Positions 54,377-63,992 of a DNA stretch of 64,000 bases are shown piece by piece. The position numbers and the translations under genes were made by a program. The notes beneath the pieces are model-generated. The model did no database searches. It had not been told where the DNA came from and saw only the letters and a program-made list of their open reading frames with translations. The stretch is taken from positions 19,075-83,074 of the forward strand of contig JACEEZ010013409.1 of the NCBI GenBank assembly GCA_016584305.1, given 5' to 3'. Every line of letters begins with the position of its first letter. Within the stretch, counting starts at the first letter, position 1. This stretch comes from Chionoecetes opilio (Eukaryota; Arthropoda; Malacostraca; Decapoda; Majidae).

Positions 54377-55004
54377 AATTTACCTACCTAATATATGTTT
54401 ATCAGTATAAAAAATAACTGGTATCTCGGAAATGGTTTGTTCCTTAATATTATCAATAAAAAACTGTAAAAACCCACTAAGAAATGTCCATTATGAGACT
54501 CAAGAAATATGCATGAACTGAAACTCTTCGTCATTTAATATTTTGCTCGAAACACATTTTCATGGAGAATATCATAGAAGCGAATTTAATTAGCTTTCCA
54601 TTGCTATAATTTTGTGATCTGATAAATGAATTAGCACCATGCTAAATTAGCGTTAACTTAAATAAAAACACATCAATCTGGTAATTTTTTTTCCGATTGA
54701 TGATGTTATTTATTTAGTTACGCTAAATTTTATGTATGGTTCTAATTCATTTTCAGATCACAAATATAGCATGGAAAGCTTATTAAATTCCGCTTCTATT
54801 GATATTCTCTCATGTAAAAATGTGTTTCGAGGGCGAAATATTAAATGGCGAAGAGTTTAAGTTCATGCATATTTCTTGAGTCTCGCAATGGCATTCTATA
54901 GTGTGTTTAACGGGTTTTTTTTCTTTGATAATATTATAGAACAACATTTCCGAAGATAAACGTAATATCTTTTATCTGATAACATATATTGAGGTAGGGA
55001 AATT
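54377..55004. mobile_element. 628-bp palindromic fold-back element, best copy
   Basis: Left end AATTTACCTACCTAATATATG at 54,377 and right end CATATATTGAGGTAGGGAAAT at about 54,983-55,003. The two halves are reverse complements over about 300 bp each. They meet at a core near 54,690, where CATCAATCTGGTAAT and CCGATTGATGATG pair. Paired landmarks are CGGAAATG/CATTTCCG, ATTAGCTTTCCATTGC/GCATGGAAAGCTTATTA and GCGTTAACTTAAAT/ATTTAGTTACGC. No coding capacity. It immediately follows the zinc-finger array in every unit. Confidence 0.85.
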
Positions 55005-55464
55005 ACCTACCCGATTTCATGATTACTTGTGGTCGTGGAGCCGACTCTGATGATGACGTCACCGTCCATCTCGCCTCCCAGACGCAGGCTTTCTACATAG
55101 AGACGGCTTTGGTAACGCTGTCGGAGCTCAGAGTGGAGTCACCACACAGATAACAGCCGGGGAGGAATAGCCAGAGTTCCTGTACAAGAGAGAGTGGGCA
55201 GGAGTTTGGTCTCAGGAATGTAACAGAATATTAAGCCTGCAAGTGGCCCAGCCTGGGCTCCCTTTCCTTCTCCATGCTTAACATATACTGTAGTATACAT
55301 AGGAAGAACAGATACCAGGTTATCTATTGGTCTATAACGAGGGTCTGCTGAACTACATACAGAGAACCTCGTTTTCCGTCACCCTCGGGGGGGAGCGCAT
55401 GCCCGGATAACTCATTTTTCCGTGGTTTTTGAGAGTACGCTTATGGAATCGCCCAAAATTCCCC

Positions 55465-55519
<55 letters not shown>

Positions 55520-55995
55520 CCCCCCCCCGCCCATCACAAGGAACCCGGCAAGGGCACAACAAAAATGGGTAATACAAAGCCCGCTTAGTTGCCAGTCCCT
55601 ATAAAGAAGACAGTAAGAGAATCAAATCAAAAAGAAGGGGTGAGCCAATTTAGTTCGGGAGTGTCTTGGTTACTACTTCTTTTGAAAAGATGTAAGTCAT
55701 AGGAAAGTGGAAAAACAGAAACATGAAGAGAGTTCCAGAGTTTATCAAGTGGAACAAAAAAAAAAAAAAAAAAGCCTGGGTCGATTAGTACCGTTGTTTT
55801 GAGGCTGCCGGTTGTTTTGAAATGCCGGTTAAACGAGGTTCTCCTGTACTACTAACTACAACTACATGTTATGAGGACAGTTGGAAAAAGGATACCATGT
55901 CCCTAAGAAAGATAGAAACATGGAAGGTTCGTATGAAGAATGATAGGATATGAAGGAAGTATGCTAACTACAACTACCCGCTGACACTAATCATC
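55005..55995. other. Shared non-coding spacer, unit 3 (split by an insertion)
   Basis: 55,005-55,357 and 55,849-55,995 together equal the unbroken spacer of unit 1 (11,861-12,385). GATGATGACGTCACCG is at about 55,048-55,063. The insertion is described separately. Confidence 0.55.
55360..55846. mobile_element. pogo-like non-autonomous element specific to unit 3
   Basis: TA at 55,358-55,359 and 55,847-55,848 flank CAGAGAACCTCGTTTTCC on the left. On the right, GGTTAAACGAGGTTCTCCTG ends at 55,846. Units 1 and 2 have the empty site, so the boundaries are firm. The interior includes a 54-base poly-T (55,466-55,519) and a minus-strand LINE C-terminal fragment (about 55,600-55,760: KLWNSLHVSVFPLSYDL in translation). 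It also has a poly-A stretch at about 55,756-55,774. It carries no transposase. A captured or nested LINE piece inside a 487-bp element is unusual. Confidence 0.8.
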
Positions 55996-56755
55996 CGGGG
56001 GACTATAATATGATTCGCAGGGCACTATCAAACCCCATTTACTTTACGTACGCGTCAAGTCTGTTTTTAATAAGTTGAATTGTGCTGGCTTCGACAAATT
56101 AGCTGGTAATTTGTTCCATCGATTGACAACTCTACCATTGAAATTATTCTTTCGGAGATCTGGATGAAACGTTGACCGTCGAGTTTTTTTTAACCCTCGT
56201 TTCTTGTTTCACTTGAGGAGAAAGCTCGATAGGTTCTCTTGATTAATGACATCAAATCCCGTTAAAACGATCTTCAGGTTTCTATCAAGTCCCCACCGGA
56301 TTCTAACGATCCTTTAAGGAAACCATATTAAGTTTCCGCAGGTCTTCTTCATAAGATAAATTTCAGAATGGAATTAGTTTGGTTGCTCTTCTTGAACTGA
56401 TTCTATTTAGCTTGATCTTTTTACCGAAACAAGGCGACCAGAATTGAAGCATATTCTAGTGCGGCCTTAACCAAGACGGTATAATTGTGTCATTACTTGC
56501 GGAGTTTTATGCTCAAGTTGCGTTTAATGAAGCCCCAACATCATATTTCGCCTTTTTACTGGCAGCCAGGCAATGCGTACTAGTTTTAAGATCATTACTG
56601 ATGATGACATAAGCCTTTTCCTGCTGTACTAAGTTAGCGATTTTTTTTGCATTTGATAGTTATATTGAGGTTATCGTTGCCTATATGCTGACTTTTACAT
56701 TTATTGGAATTGAATTTTAATGGCCATTTATCACTCCAATCTGATAGTTGTCGAG
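55996..56755 (-). pseudogene. CR1-like LINE C-terminal part, second family, unit 3
   Basis: Counterpart of 12,386-13,110. GCAAATGCGTACT-type and AATGACATCAAATCC landmarks match. The minus-strand frames are broken by several indels, so no long peptide survives. Confidence 0.75.
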
Positions 56756-56762
56756 ATCACGT

Positions 56763-56882
56763 GTATGAGGAGGAGGAGGAGAGAGGAAGGAGGAGGAGGT
56801 GAGGAGGAGGAGGAGAGACAAGGCAGGAAGGAAAGAAGCAAATGGATTATTAACGTGAGAGAGAGAGAGAGAGAGGAAATGG
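56763..56882. repeat. GA-rich tract, unit 3
   Basis: GAGGAGGAGGAGAG, then a GAGAGAGAGAGAGAG run at 56,858-56,876. Counterpart of the GA tract that carries the TIR element in unit 1. Confidence 0.8.
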
Positions 56883-57877
56883 GTTAAGGCTCTCTAGTAT
56901 TACTCTCTAGTAGTCTAGAGTCTTCTAGTATTGATTTCTAACATTCGTGTTGTGGTCTAGTACTCTTCTTTAACTTAGATTTTTTGTTCTCATTTTTATT
57001 TCATGAAAAATAAACCGAAGAATTACATCAAGGAATCTTTCTTATCTATTATTATTATTATTATTATCATTGTTATTATTATTGTTTATTCTTATGTATA
57101 TTATTATTGTTGTTGTTCCTATAGGCTTTTTTTGTATTGAATGCATTAAATAATAATTTGATCTCACCCGAAGGCATACAAGAAAAACAACATAATTAAG
57201 TATAGACGCCTAAGGCAGATTTATTTACGTCATTATAAACAAACGAATGCAAAGGCCTAATATAACATACTAATACCATATATCATACATATATATCTAT
57301 CACGTATAATACGCCCTCATTACCCCTTGAGACCCAGAAACGAATTTCCATTGTAAATTTGTATACCATTAGACGATTTTTTAGTGACTATAAGCCTTTT
57401 TTATAGCTATGACCTGTTTAGTATCCCTTGTCCACTAACTCACTGTGGTATAATTCATGACTTTTCGTTATTTTATGGCTAACAACAGACGATTTTTATA
57501 TAGCCAAGGACAGATCTGGGCGTGAGGGGTTTAATGTCTTGCTATTATTACAACTACAGTACCCTCCCTGAGTTTCGCGATCCTCGTGTTCACGGCCGAG
57601 TCCTAATTCTTACCATCCCGACTTTCGGCGCATTATCTCCCGAGTTTTGCGCGGTTTCGTACAATTGGTATCTTTCATTTGGGGGGGGGGGGGGGGGGTT
57701 TTTTTGGTTTTTTGTTTATTAAATTTTGTGCCTCTATTGGTTGAAAACTATTACTCATCTTATACTATTAAAACTATTACGACTAATTTTGTAATCAGAG
57801 GGTATAATAGTCTTATTTTGTTGTTCTAAACTAATGAATGGTAGTTTATAGTTGGGTAATGTAGCTGAAAATGGGTA
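56883..57877. other. AT-rich non-coding stretch with (TTA)n and a poly-G run
   Basis: 56,883-57,150 match 16,164-16,650, including TTATTATTA repeats at about 57,045-57,110. From 57,150 to 57,877 I recognise no gene or repeat boundary. There is a G run at 57,680-57,698 followed by T runs. Small frames at 57,522-57,829 have no family signature. Confidence 0.55.
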
Positions 57878-57913
57878 ATTCTCTCTCTCTCCTCTCTCAC
57901 ATCTCTCCCCTCC

Positions 57914-57945
<32 letters not shown>

Positions 57946-58824
57946 CTCATCTCTCTCTCTCTCTCTCTCTCTCAGTTTTCTCTCTCTCTCTATGACTTCA
58001 TATTCTCTCTGATTGGATAGAAAACTTTTGTCTCGATAATAATAAATAATATATAATAATGATAATAAAACACTAATGATAATAATAACAATATAATATA
58101 ATGATAACAGTAATTTCGTTTGACTGCTTTGCATTAAGTGACATATCGTATTAGTTTATTCATATTTACCCTAGAGAGGAGAGAGAGGAGGATTAATAAT
58201 TTTTGTTCTCTTTTCTGTCTTATTTGTTCCTCTCTCTCTCTCTCTCTCTCTCCCTCTCTCTCTCTCCCTCCTCGTAGGCTCTCTCTCTCTCTTCTCCCCA
58301 TCCCATCCTCCTTCCTCACTCTTCTCCTCCACCTCTACTCTGCCATCCTCACCTTCCTCTCTTAGGGCCGTCTGTTGTCAACTCATCTCCCTCTCCTCCG
58401 TCTCCTCATCTCTCCTCTCCTCCCTCTTCATCACCGTCATCGCTCTTCGCCTCTCCGTCCTCTCTTCTCTCCTACTCTCTTCTTGATCTCCGCCACACCT
58501 CCCCATCGTGCTTCCTCTCCGCTCATGCTCCTCTCATCGTCCTCTCTCATCCGCCTCTCCTCTGTCTCTCTTCCAGACTCCGCCTCTTACTCTCCCATCT
58601 CCTCCATCTAACCATCTCTCCATCACCTCCACTCTCTCTGTTTTCTCGTCCTGTAATCTCTCCCTCCCTCCTCTCTCTCTCCTCAGGGCTACTCCCTCTT
58701 CTCTCTTCCTTCCACTCTTTCTCCTCCACTCTCTCTCTCTCTCCTCATCTCTCTCTCCTCTTCTCATCTCTCCCCCCCCTTCCCATCAGATTCTCCCTTC
58801 CCCTCTCCTCCTCGCTCTTCTAAC

Positions 58825-58869
<45 letters not shown>

Positions 58870-59572
58870 CCTCCTCTCCTCTTACTCTCTCCTCTCTCCC
58901 TCCTCAACTCTCTCTCTCCTCTCTCTACTCCATCTCTACTCTCCCTCTGCTCTCTCGTCATCTCCTTCTCTCCCAGGCTCTCGTCCTCTCTCGCTCTCCT
59001 CTCCCATCTCCAGCTCTCTCCTCACCCCCATCTAGTCTCCCCTCCTACTCTTCTTCTCTCTCTACTCGTCCCTCGTCCTCCCCCCCTCCCACTCTCTCAT
59101 CAATCTCTCTCTCTCCGTCCTCTCTCGGTCTCTCGGTTCACTCTCACCTCTCTCTCACCTATCCTCTCATCTCTCCGTCTCTCGCTCTTCGTCTCCTCTC
59201 TCCTCCCTCTCTCGCTCTCCATCTCTCTCTCTACTCCTCCTCTCTCTCCCCATCTCCCTTCTCTCCCCTTCCTCTCTCTCCCTCATCTCCGTCTCCTCTC
59301 CTCCATCTCTATCTCTCTCCTCTCTCCGTCCTCATCATCTACGCTCTCTCGTCTTCTCTCCTCGATCCTCTCCTCTCTCTTTGTCCCTCTCTCTCTCATC
59401 CTCCATCTCTCCTCCATCTCCTCTTCCTCTTCGAGAGGCCGTCCCCCTAATCACCTCCAGCCTCCCTCTCTCAACCCTGCTCTTCTCTTCTCTCATCTCT
59501 GTCATCGACTCTCCCCCTCCATCCGTCTCTCTCTCCCTCCTCTCCTCTCTCCATCTCTTCTCTCTCTCCGGC
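57878..59572. repeat. 1.7-kb CT/TCTCC-rich simple-sequence tract
   Basis: Almost unbroken pyrimidine on the plus strand, built of CTCTCT, CTCTCC and CATCTC words. Purines are mostly isolated G or A. Frames such as 58,508-59,035 (Ser/Leu/Pro-rich) and minus-strand RERERE peptides are low-complexity artefacts. Confidence 0.9.
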
Positions 59573-59574
59573 TT

Positions 59575-60070
59575 TAAAATTAATTAGAACCATGCATAAA
59601 TTACGTTAACTAAATAAATAAAATCATCAATCAGTTTAATTTTTCAGTTGATGAGTGTGATTTATTTATCAACGCTAATTTATACATGGTGCTAATTCAG
59701 TTATCAGAAAAACGAAAATGTATAAGTAAATAAATAACATCATCAATCGGGAAAATTAACCCGTTGAGTTTGATTTTATTTAACGCTAATTTATGCATGG
59801 TTCTAATTCATTTATCAGATAACGAAGTAGAGCAATGGAAAGCTAATAAAATTGCGCTTCTATTTGATACCCTTTCATGATAACAGTTTACTCGCAAAGT
59901 TTTAAATGGCGAAGGTTGAAGTGAATATTTCCAGTTCATGCATATTTCTTCAGTGTTGTAAATGGCATTTTTTTTGCGTGTTTTACTGGTTTTTTATTTG
60001 ATAATATTAAGAACATCATTGACGAAGATACAGTATATCATATATACTGATAAACCAGTCTAATTATGAA
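59575..60070. mobile_element. Palindromic fold-back element, rearranged copy
   Basis: Two successive palindromic cores are present (about 59,590-59,700 and 59,735-59,830, each with ATCATCAATC...GATGA pairing). One right arm follows, extending to GACGAAGATACAGTATATCA near 60,020. The left arm is missing. Confidence 0.7.
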
Positions 60071-60184
60071 AGTCCATAGACCCAGTATAGGTGTCCTTGG
60101 CACTGACTCCGATCTAGCGTCTTTAAAGCCAATGCCGCCCGTCGGACGAGCTGCGGAGGACCAACAAACTCCACTTGCCGCCCA
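60071..60184. other. Short unique spacer between fold-back copies
   Basis: It includes AATGCCGCCCGTCGGACGAG near 60,130. No recognised function. Confidence 0.3.
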
Positions 60185-60755
60185 TTTTTCCAGCTTATGG
60201 TAATTTTCCCCTAACTAAATATATGTTATCAGTATAAAAGGTATACTGTTGTCTTCGGAAATGTTTGTTCTATATTATCAAATAAAAAACCGAAAAACAC
60301 ACTAAAGAAAGGCCATTATGAGACTCAAGAAATATGCTTGAACACAAACGCCAGCTCCCATTTAATATTTTGCTGGTAAACTTTTTACATGGAGAATATC
60401 AATAGAAGCGGAATTTCATTAGCTTTCCATTGATATATTTCGTTATCTGATAAATTAATTAGCAGCATGCATAAATTAGCGTTAACTAAATAAATAACAC
60501 CATCAATCGGGAAAAATTACCCGATTTCATGATGTTATTTATTTAGTTAACGCTAATTTATGCATGGTTCTAATTCATTCATCAGATAACGAAATATATT
60601 GATAGAAAGCTAATAAAATTCCGCTTCTATTGATATTCTCCATGTAAAATATTTTCGAGCAAAATATTAAATGGGAGCTGGCGCTGGTAAATATTAAGTT
60701 CATGCATATTTCTTGAGAGTCTCATAATGGCCTTTCTTTAGTGTGTTTTATGTTT
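60185..60755. mobile_element. Palindromic fold-back element, end of unit 3
   Basis: Left arm from GGTAATTTTCCCCTAACT (about 60,199), core AATCGGGAAAAATTACCCGAT near 60,507-60,527. The right arm is cut at TGTGTTTTATGTTTATGG, where LINE sequence starts. This is the same cut as at 24,625 and 46,980. It is cleaner than unit 2's equivalent. Confidence 0.8.
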
Positions 60756-61120
60756 ATGGTAAGGACAGGAACACTAGAGGTGAAGGCTAGGAGTAGGGAT
60801 GGGCAGGAGACTAGAGCAGAAAGACGGGGCCCTGTGTACGGTGTTAGGGCTGTATGGGGACAGAAAGGAAACTGAAAGTATTGTAAACCTCACCAAAGTG
60901 TTCCTAACGCAGTGTTGGGAGATCAGAACACAAAATAGACAATGAATTAGGATGATAATCCAAGGATTGAAAACTGATCAAAATGTCTTTCCCAGGTGAA
61001 ATAAACAGGGGAAGAGTTAACAAGTTTTGTTAACGAAGGAGACGAAATGGAAGAGGACCTATGAAGCGATACTAAGCGACTAAGGTCACAAGAAGAAGAA
61101 GAAGAAGAAGAAGACCTCCC
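60756..61120 (+). pseudogene. LINE C-terminal end with (AAG)n tail, fourth start of the block
   Basis: It starts like 46,980 (AAGGACAGGAACACTAGAGG) but then skips the zinc-binding cluster. It continues with a peptide TVLGLYGDRKETESI, then VFLTQCWEIRTQNRQ and a stop. The 3' UTR closes in CGATACTAAGCGACTAAGG and TCACAAGAAGAAG. That tail is shared with the unit 3 LINE end at 48,051-48,093. There is no SINE and no minisatellite here, so it shows the state before both. Confidence 0.75.
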
Positions 61121-61363
61121 GTGCCACTATTGCTATAAGCCGCTCTCTTTCCTCATCATACCTTGGACACATTAAAACCAGGTGATCTACAGTTTCATCT
61201 AGTCTACCCATACACATTTGACATATCTTGCTTCCTTCGTTTGCCCATCTATATGTTCTACTATTGACCTCCAAAGATTTAGTCCTTGCTTTAAATATTA
61301 AACTACTCCCCAAGCTACCATCATAAAAGACCTCACACTTTGGTGTGGTCTTCCCCTTGTACC
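61121..61363 (-). pseudogene. LINE C-terminal zinc-binding segment, 3' part of a split copy
   Basis: Reading right to left: NWYKGKTTPKCEVFYDG, then SLIFKARTKSLEVNSRTYRW, then the cluster CQMCMGRLDETVDHLVLMC and PRYDEERERL. It is the same protein region as 46,980-47,130 but from a distinct family member. It stops at the junction with the AAG tail of the plus-strand LINE, so the latter inserted into it or was joined here. It is the continuation of 62,251-62,500. Confidence 0.8.
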
Positions 61364-62250
61364 AATTAGAGAGAACTGCAACTCCGAAATGCCAGTGGTC
61401 GCTGGTAGTTTTAACTCACAATTTGGTGAAAAGTTGGTCAACTTGAAAGAAAAATATGGGCTTATTCCACTGTACTTAAAACACACAAGTATAATATTAA
61501 GAACGATTTTCTTCTATATGTATATTGTATAGAAGCCTGATTCTGTAAAACATTGTATATAACCAAATAACCAAGGAGGTTATAGTTGAGGAGGCGAGGT
61601 AAATGCTACTCTATGATATTATATAGTCAATAACGAATGTTTAGAAGTTATCTATACCTAGGCAGTCATATTTTCCTGTTATTATTGTGTATCAATCAGA
61701 TAGAAAGCCTAGAAGTGCAATGAGTCGACGCGTGAAGTGGCAATGTTTTGATTCAATCTCCCCGCCACAATCTCCCCGCCCACCACTCCCCGCTGCGGCA
61801 CGTCGCCTCCACAATTATAACCTACATTGTCGCAGCAACAAGCCGATTTCGGCATTCTTTATTCTTCGTTTTTCCAAGGCATTGCTTATTGTATTTTGAC
61901 AAGCGTTTGCCAGACGCAGCAGTACTGTCTTAGAAAACAGTGTGAACATCGCCCAAATTTTACATGCCACAATATACATGTAAAAAATATATTAAGCTTT
62001 GCTACTCGAGGCGAGTAATTTGCATTAAATTGCTATTATAGAACGTTCCATCGTAATGCATGTCATCCATATAATTAGTAGAACAACAGAAGAACTATAT
62101 TTTTTGGTATTCAGATGCGGTGCATCAATATTTATCGCGAAATTAATTTATGAAAAATATTAGTCGCGGAGCCAAAACACAGTAGACCAACCTTTGAGTT
62201 AAAACTGCCAGCGACCACTGGCATTTCTCGAGTTGCAGTTCTCTCTAATT
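61364..62250. mobile_element. 879-bp TIR element with AATT duplication, inserted in LINE coding sequence
   Basis: AATT at 61,364-61,367 and 62,247-62,250 flank an element at 61,368-62,246. Its ends are inverted repeats of about 50 bp beginning AGAGAGAACTGCAACTC and continuing GAAATGCCAGTGGTCGCTGG. Removing the element and one AATT restores the LINE frame exactly (SSLNWYKG). The interior is mostly AT-rich with a GC-rich segment holding three repeated CTCCCCGCC-like words (61,760-61,800). Small frames (for example 61,687-61,899) lack any transposase signature. Four-base duplications occur in several superfamilies, so none is assigned. Confidence 0.88.
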
Positions 62251-62500
62251 CAGAGAACTCTTACCCTCCATCCTCTGTCTCCACATCTCCCTGCCCTGCC
62301 TCTGAACTTGGTCTTTCACCTTTCGCTTTAACTCCCCCTCACTAGACTGGTGTATCCTATCTGTGAAACCCTGTAACCCACATTTCCTCTCCCACCGTCT
62401 GCTTGATCTATCCCATTTACTACTCTGCCCTATCCACTCATAAACTTTTCGAGCCCACCTGTTTTCATCCATTTTACTCAAGAACCAAAAGTCACAGACC
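62251..62500 (-). pseudogene. LINE C-terminal region, 5' part of a split copy
   Basis: Minus-strand peptide MDENRWARKVYEWIGQ, then SSKWDRSSRRWERKCGL, then GELKRKVKDQVQRQGREMWR and MEGKSSLN at the insertion point. This basic, Trp-rich segment precedes the zinc cluster in this LINE group. It joins to 61,363 without frameshift once the TIR element is removed. The frame is open to 62,604, but beyond about 62,500 it enters the tandem duplication and loses LINE character. Confidence 0.75.
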
Positions 62501-62539
62501 ATTGCTGACGGTTTTTCTGAGGCTCGGGGGAGTTTTCGT

Positions 62540-62847
62540 ACACAAAAGCCACTTACGGTCGAGATCAAAATAATTTCACTGAAGACAAAGTTGTAGAGGG
62601 CCACAAATTCTACCGGAGTGTGACCTCAAAATTACATTCAGACCTACACTTAGTCCGCCAGACGCCACGAAGCTCACCTGAAACCCACTCCGTTACACTT
62701 TACACCCACAGAAAAGCCACTTACGATCGAGATTCGAAAAATTTCACTGACGACAAAGTTGTAGAGCGCAAAAAACTCTATCGGAAGTGTGCCCTCGACA
62801 TTGCCCTAAGACCTACATTAAGTCCGCCAGACGCCGGAAAGCTCACT
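62540..62847. repeat. Two-copy tandem repeat, period about 169 bp
   Basis: AAAAGCCACTTACG at 62,544 and 62,712; CAAAGTTGTAGAG at about 62,587 and 62,755; TAGTCCGCCAGACGCC at about 62,651 and AAGTCCGCCAGACGCC at 62,820. The copies share about 140 bp at roughly 85 percent by eye. Unknown repeat family; a minus-strand frame overlaps part of it. Confidence 0.75.
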
Positions 62848-63103
62848 TCTCATACAATATCGCCTCGTTTCTCGGGTAGTTTGTCTATTTTGTAGTTTTT
62901 TATTTATTTGTAGTTGTATTTGCTATTTTTTCAGAGTGGTGACATTTGGTAGTGTAGTTTTAAGTTTGTGTTTGTTGTGTTTGTTGTTTGTTGATGTTTG
63001 TACATTTATTTGTGAAGAGTGTTTGTTTAGTGTTGAGTTTAGGGTCTGGCTGCTTGGTGAGGGATTATTGGCACGCTGTCTGGCAGATGGTGGTGTTGGC
63101 AGT
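62848..63103. other. T/G-rich non-coding stretch
   Basis: TTTGTTGTGTTTGTTG-type sequence with a short unsupported frame (62,988-63,179). Nothing recognised. Confidence 0.4.
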
Positions 63104-63463
63104 GCTACATAAGAACATAGTAATAGAAGGAAGCTACAAGAGGCTGGGAGACCTACACGAGGTAGTTCCTGTTACTTAACACTACCTACATCCACCTTTC
63201 ATCCCCATCCATAACACTGTCCAGCCTCCTTTTAAAGCTCCCTAATGACTCCCCACTAACTACCTGTCTACTGAGTCCATGCCAATCATTCACCACCCTA
63301 TTTGTGAACCAGTTTCTCCCTGTTTCATTAATAAACCCACCTTTTTCCAGCTTGAATCCGTGACTTCTTGTTCTAGCCTGCTTACTAACCTTAAGAACTT
63401 TTGCTACCTCGCCTTGATTGTATCCCTTGATCCACTTAAAAACTTCTATCAGATCGTGTTGTG
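63104..63463 (-). pseudogene. CR1-like LINE 3' end
   Basis: The 3' terminus is at CATAAGAACATAG (63,106 on the plus strand), a common end of arthropod CR1-like elements. Reading right to left: DLIEVFKWIKGYNQGEV, then RTRSHGFKLEKGGF, GRNWFTNRVVNDWHGLS, and SLGSFKRRLDSVMDGDE. This is the classic C-terminus of a CR1-type reverse transcriptase. It is in frame over most of its length with a few indels and truncated at 63,463, where unrelated sequence begins. Confidence 0.85.
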
Positions 63464-63826
63464 AGTTGTACTAAGGTTTCAGGCGTTTTAGGACTCATAT
63501 TTTGATTCCTGTTGACGTGACATGGTAGTTGTGGTTGGCACTTGGGTATTATTCTAGTGTTTGGCCATACTCCCCCTCTCCCACAAAACAAGCTGGGCCA
63601 CCTGGGCCAATGCGGGATTAAGGCTCCGGCTACAAAACATGCCTACCAACATCATAGTTTGTGAGTTAGGGCTGTTGAAAACATTCCCTACATCCAGGGA
63701 ACATTCATTGTATTTCTTCTGAATCCAGAGACGTGTGCACCTGACGATCCTCACAGAATGATGACCCAAGTGTCGAGAACCCCCCCACCCCCGCTAGGAG
63801 GTTAGCTTAGCTTAGGGTAGATTATA
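63464..63826. other. Unassigned sequence
   Basis: No repeat or protein family recognised. A 71-codon minus-strand frame (63,554-63,769) has no identifiable motif. Confidence 0.35.
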
Positions 63827-63992
63827 CGTATTTGTGTAGCTTAGGTTAGGTTAGATTTGGTTAGGTTAGGTTAGATTTGGCTAGGTTAGGTTGGATTTGG
63901 TTAGATTAGATTTGGTTAGGTTAGGTTGGATTTGGTTAGGTTAGGTTAGATTTGGCTAGGCTAGGTTGGATTTGGTTAGGTTAGGTTATCGG
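63827..63992. repeat. Telomere-like array with 20-bp higher-order unit
   Basis: The repeating unit is TTAGGTTAGGTTAGATTTGG, i.e. four pentamers related to the arthropod telomere motif TTAGG (TTAGG, TTAGG, TTAGA, TTTGG). About seven to eight units are present with GCTAGG and TTGGA variants and one shortened unit. It may continue past the window edge. Confidence 0.85.

Noticed and set aside
58508..59035. Serine/leucine/proline-rich 175-codon frame and opposing Arg-Glu repeats
   Set aside because: Simple CT-rich sequence, no domain and both strands open.
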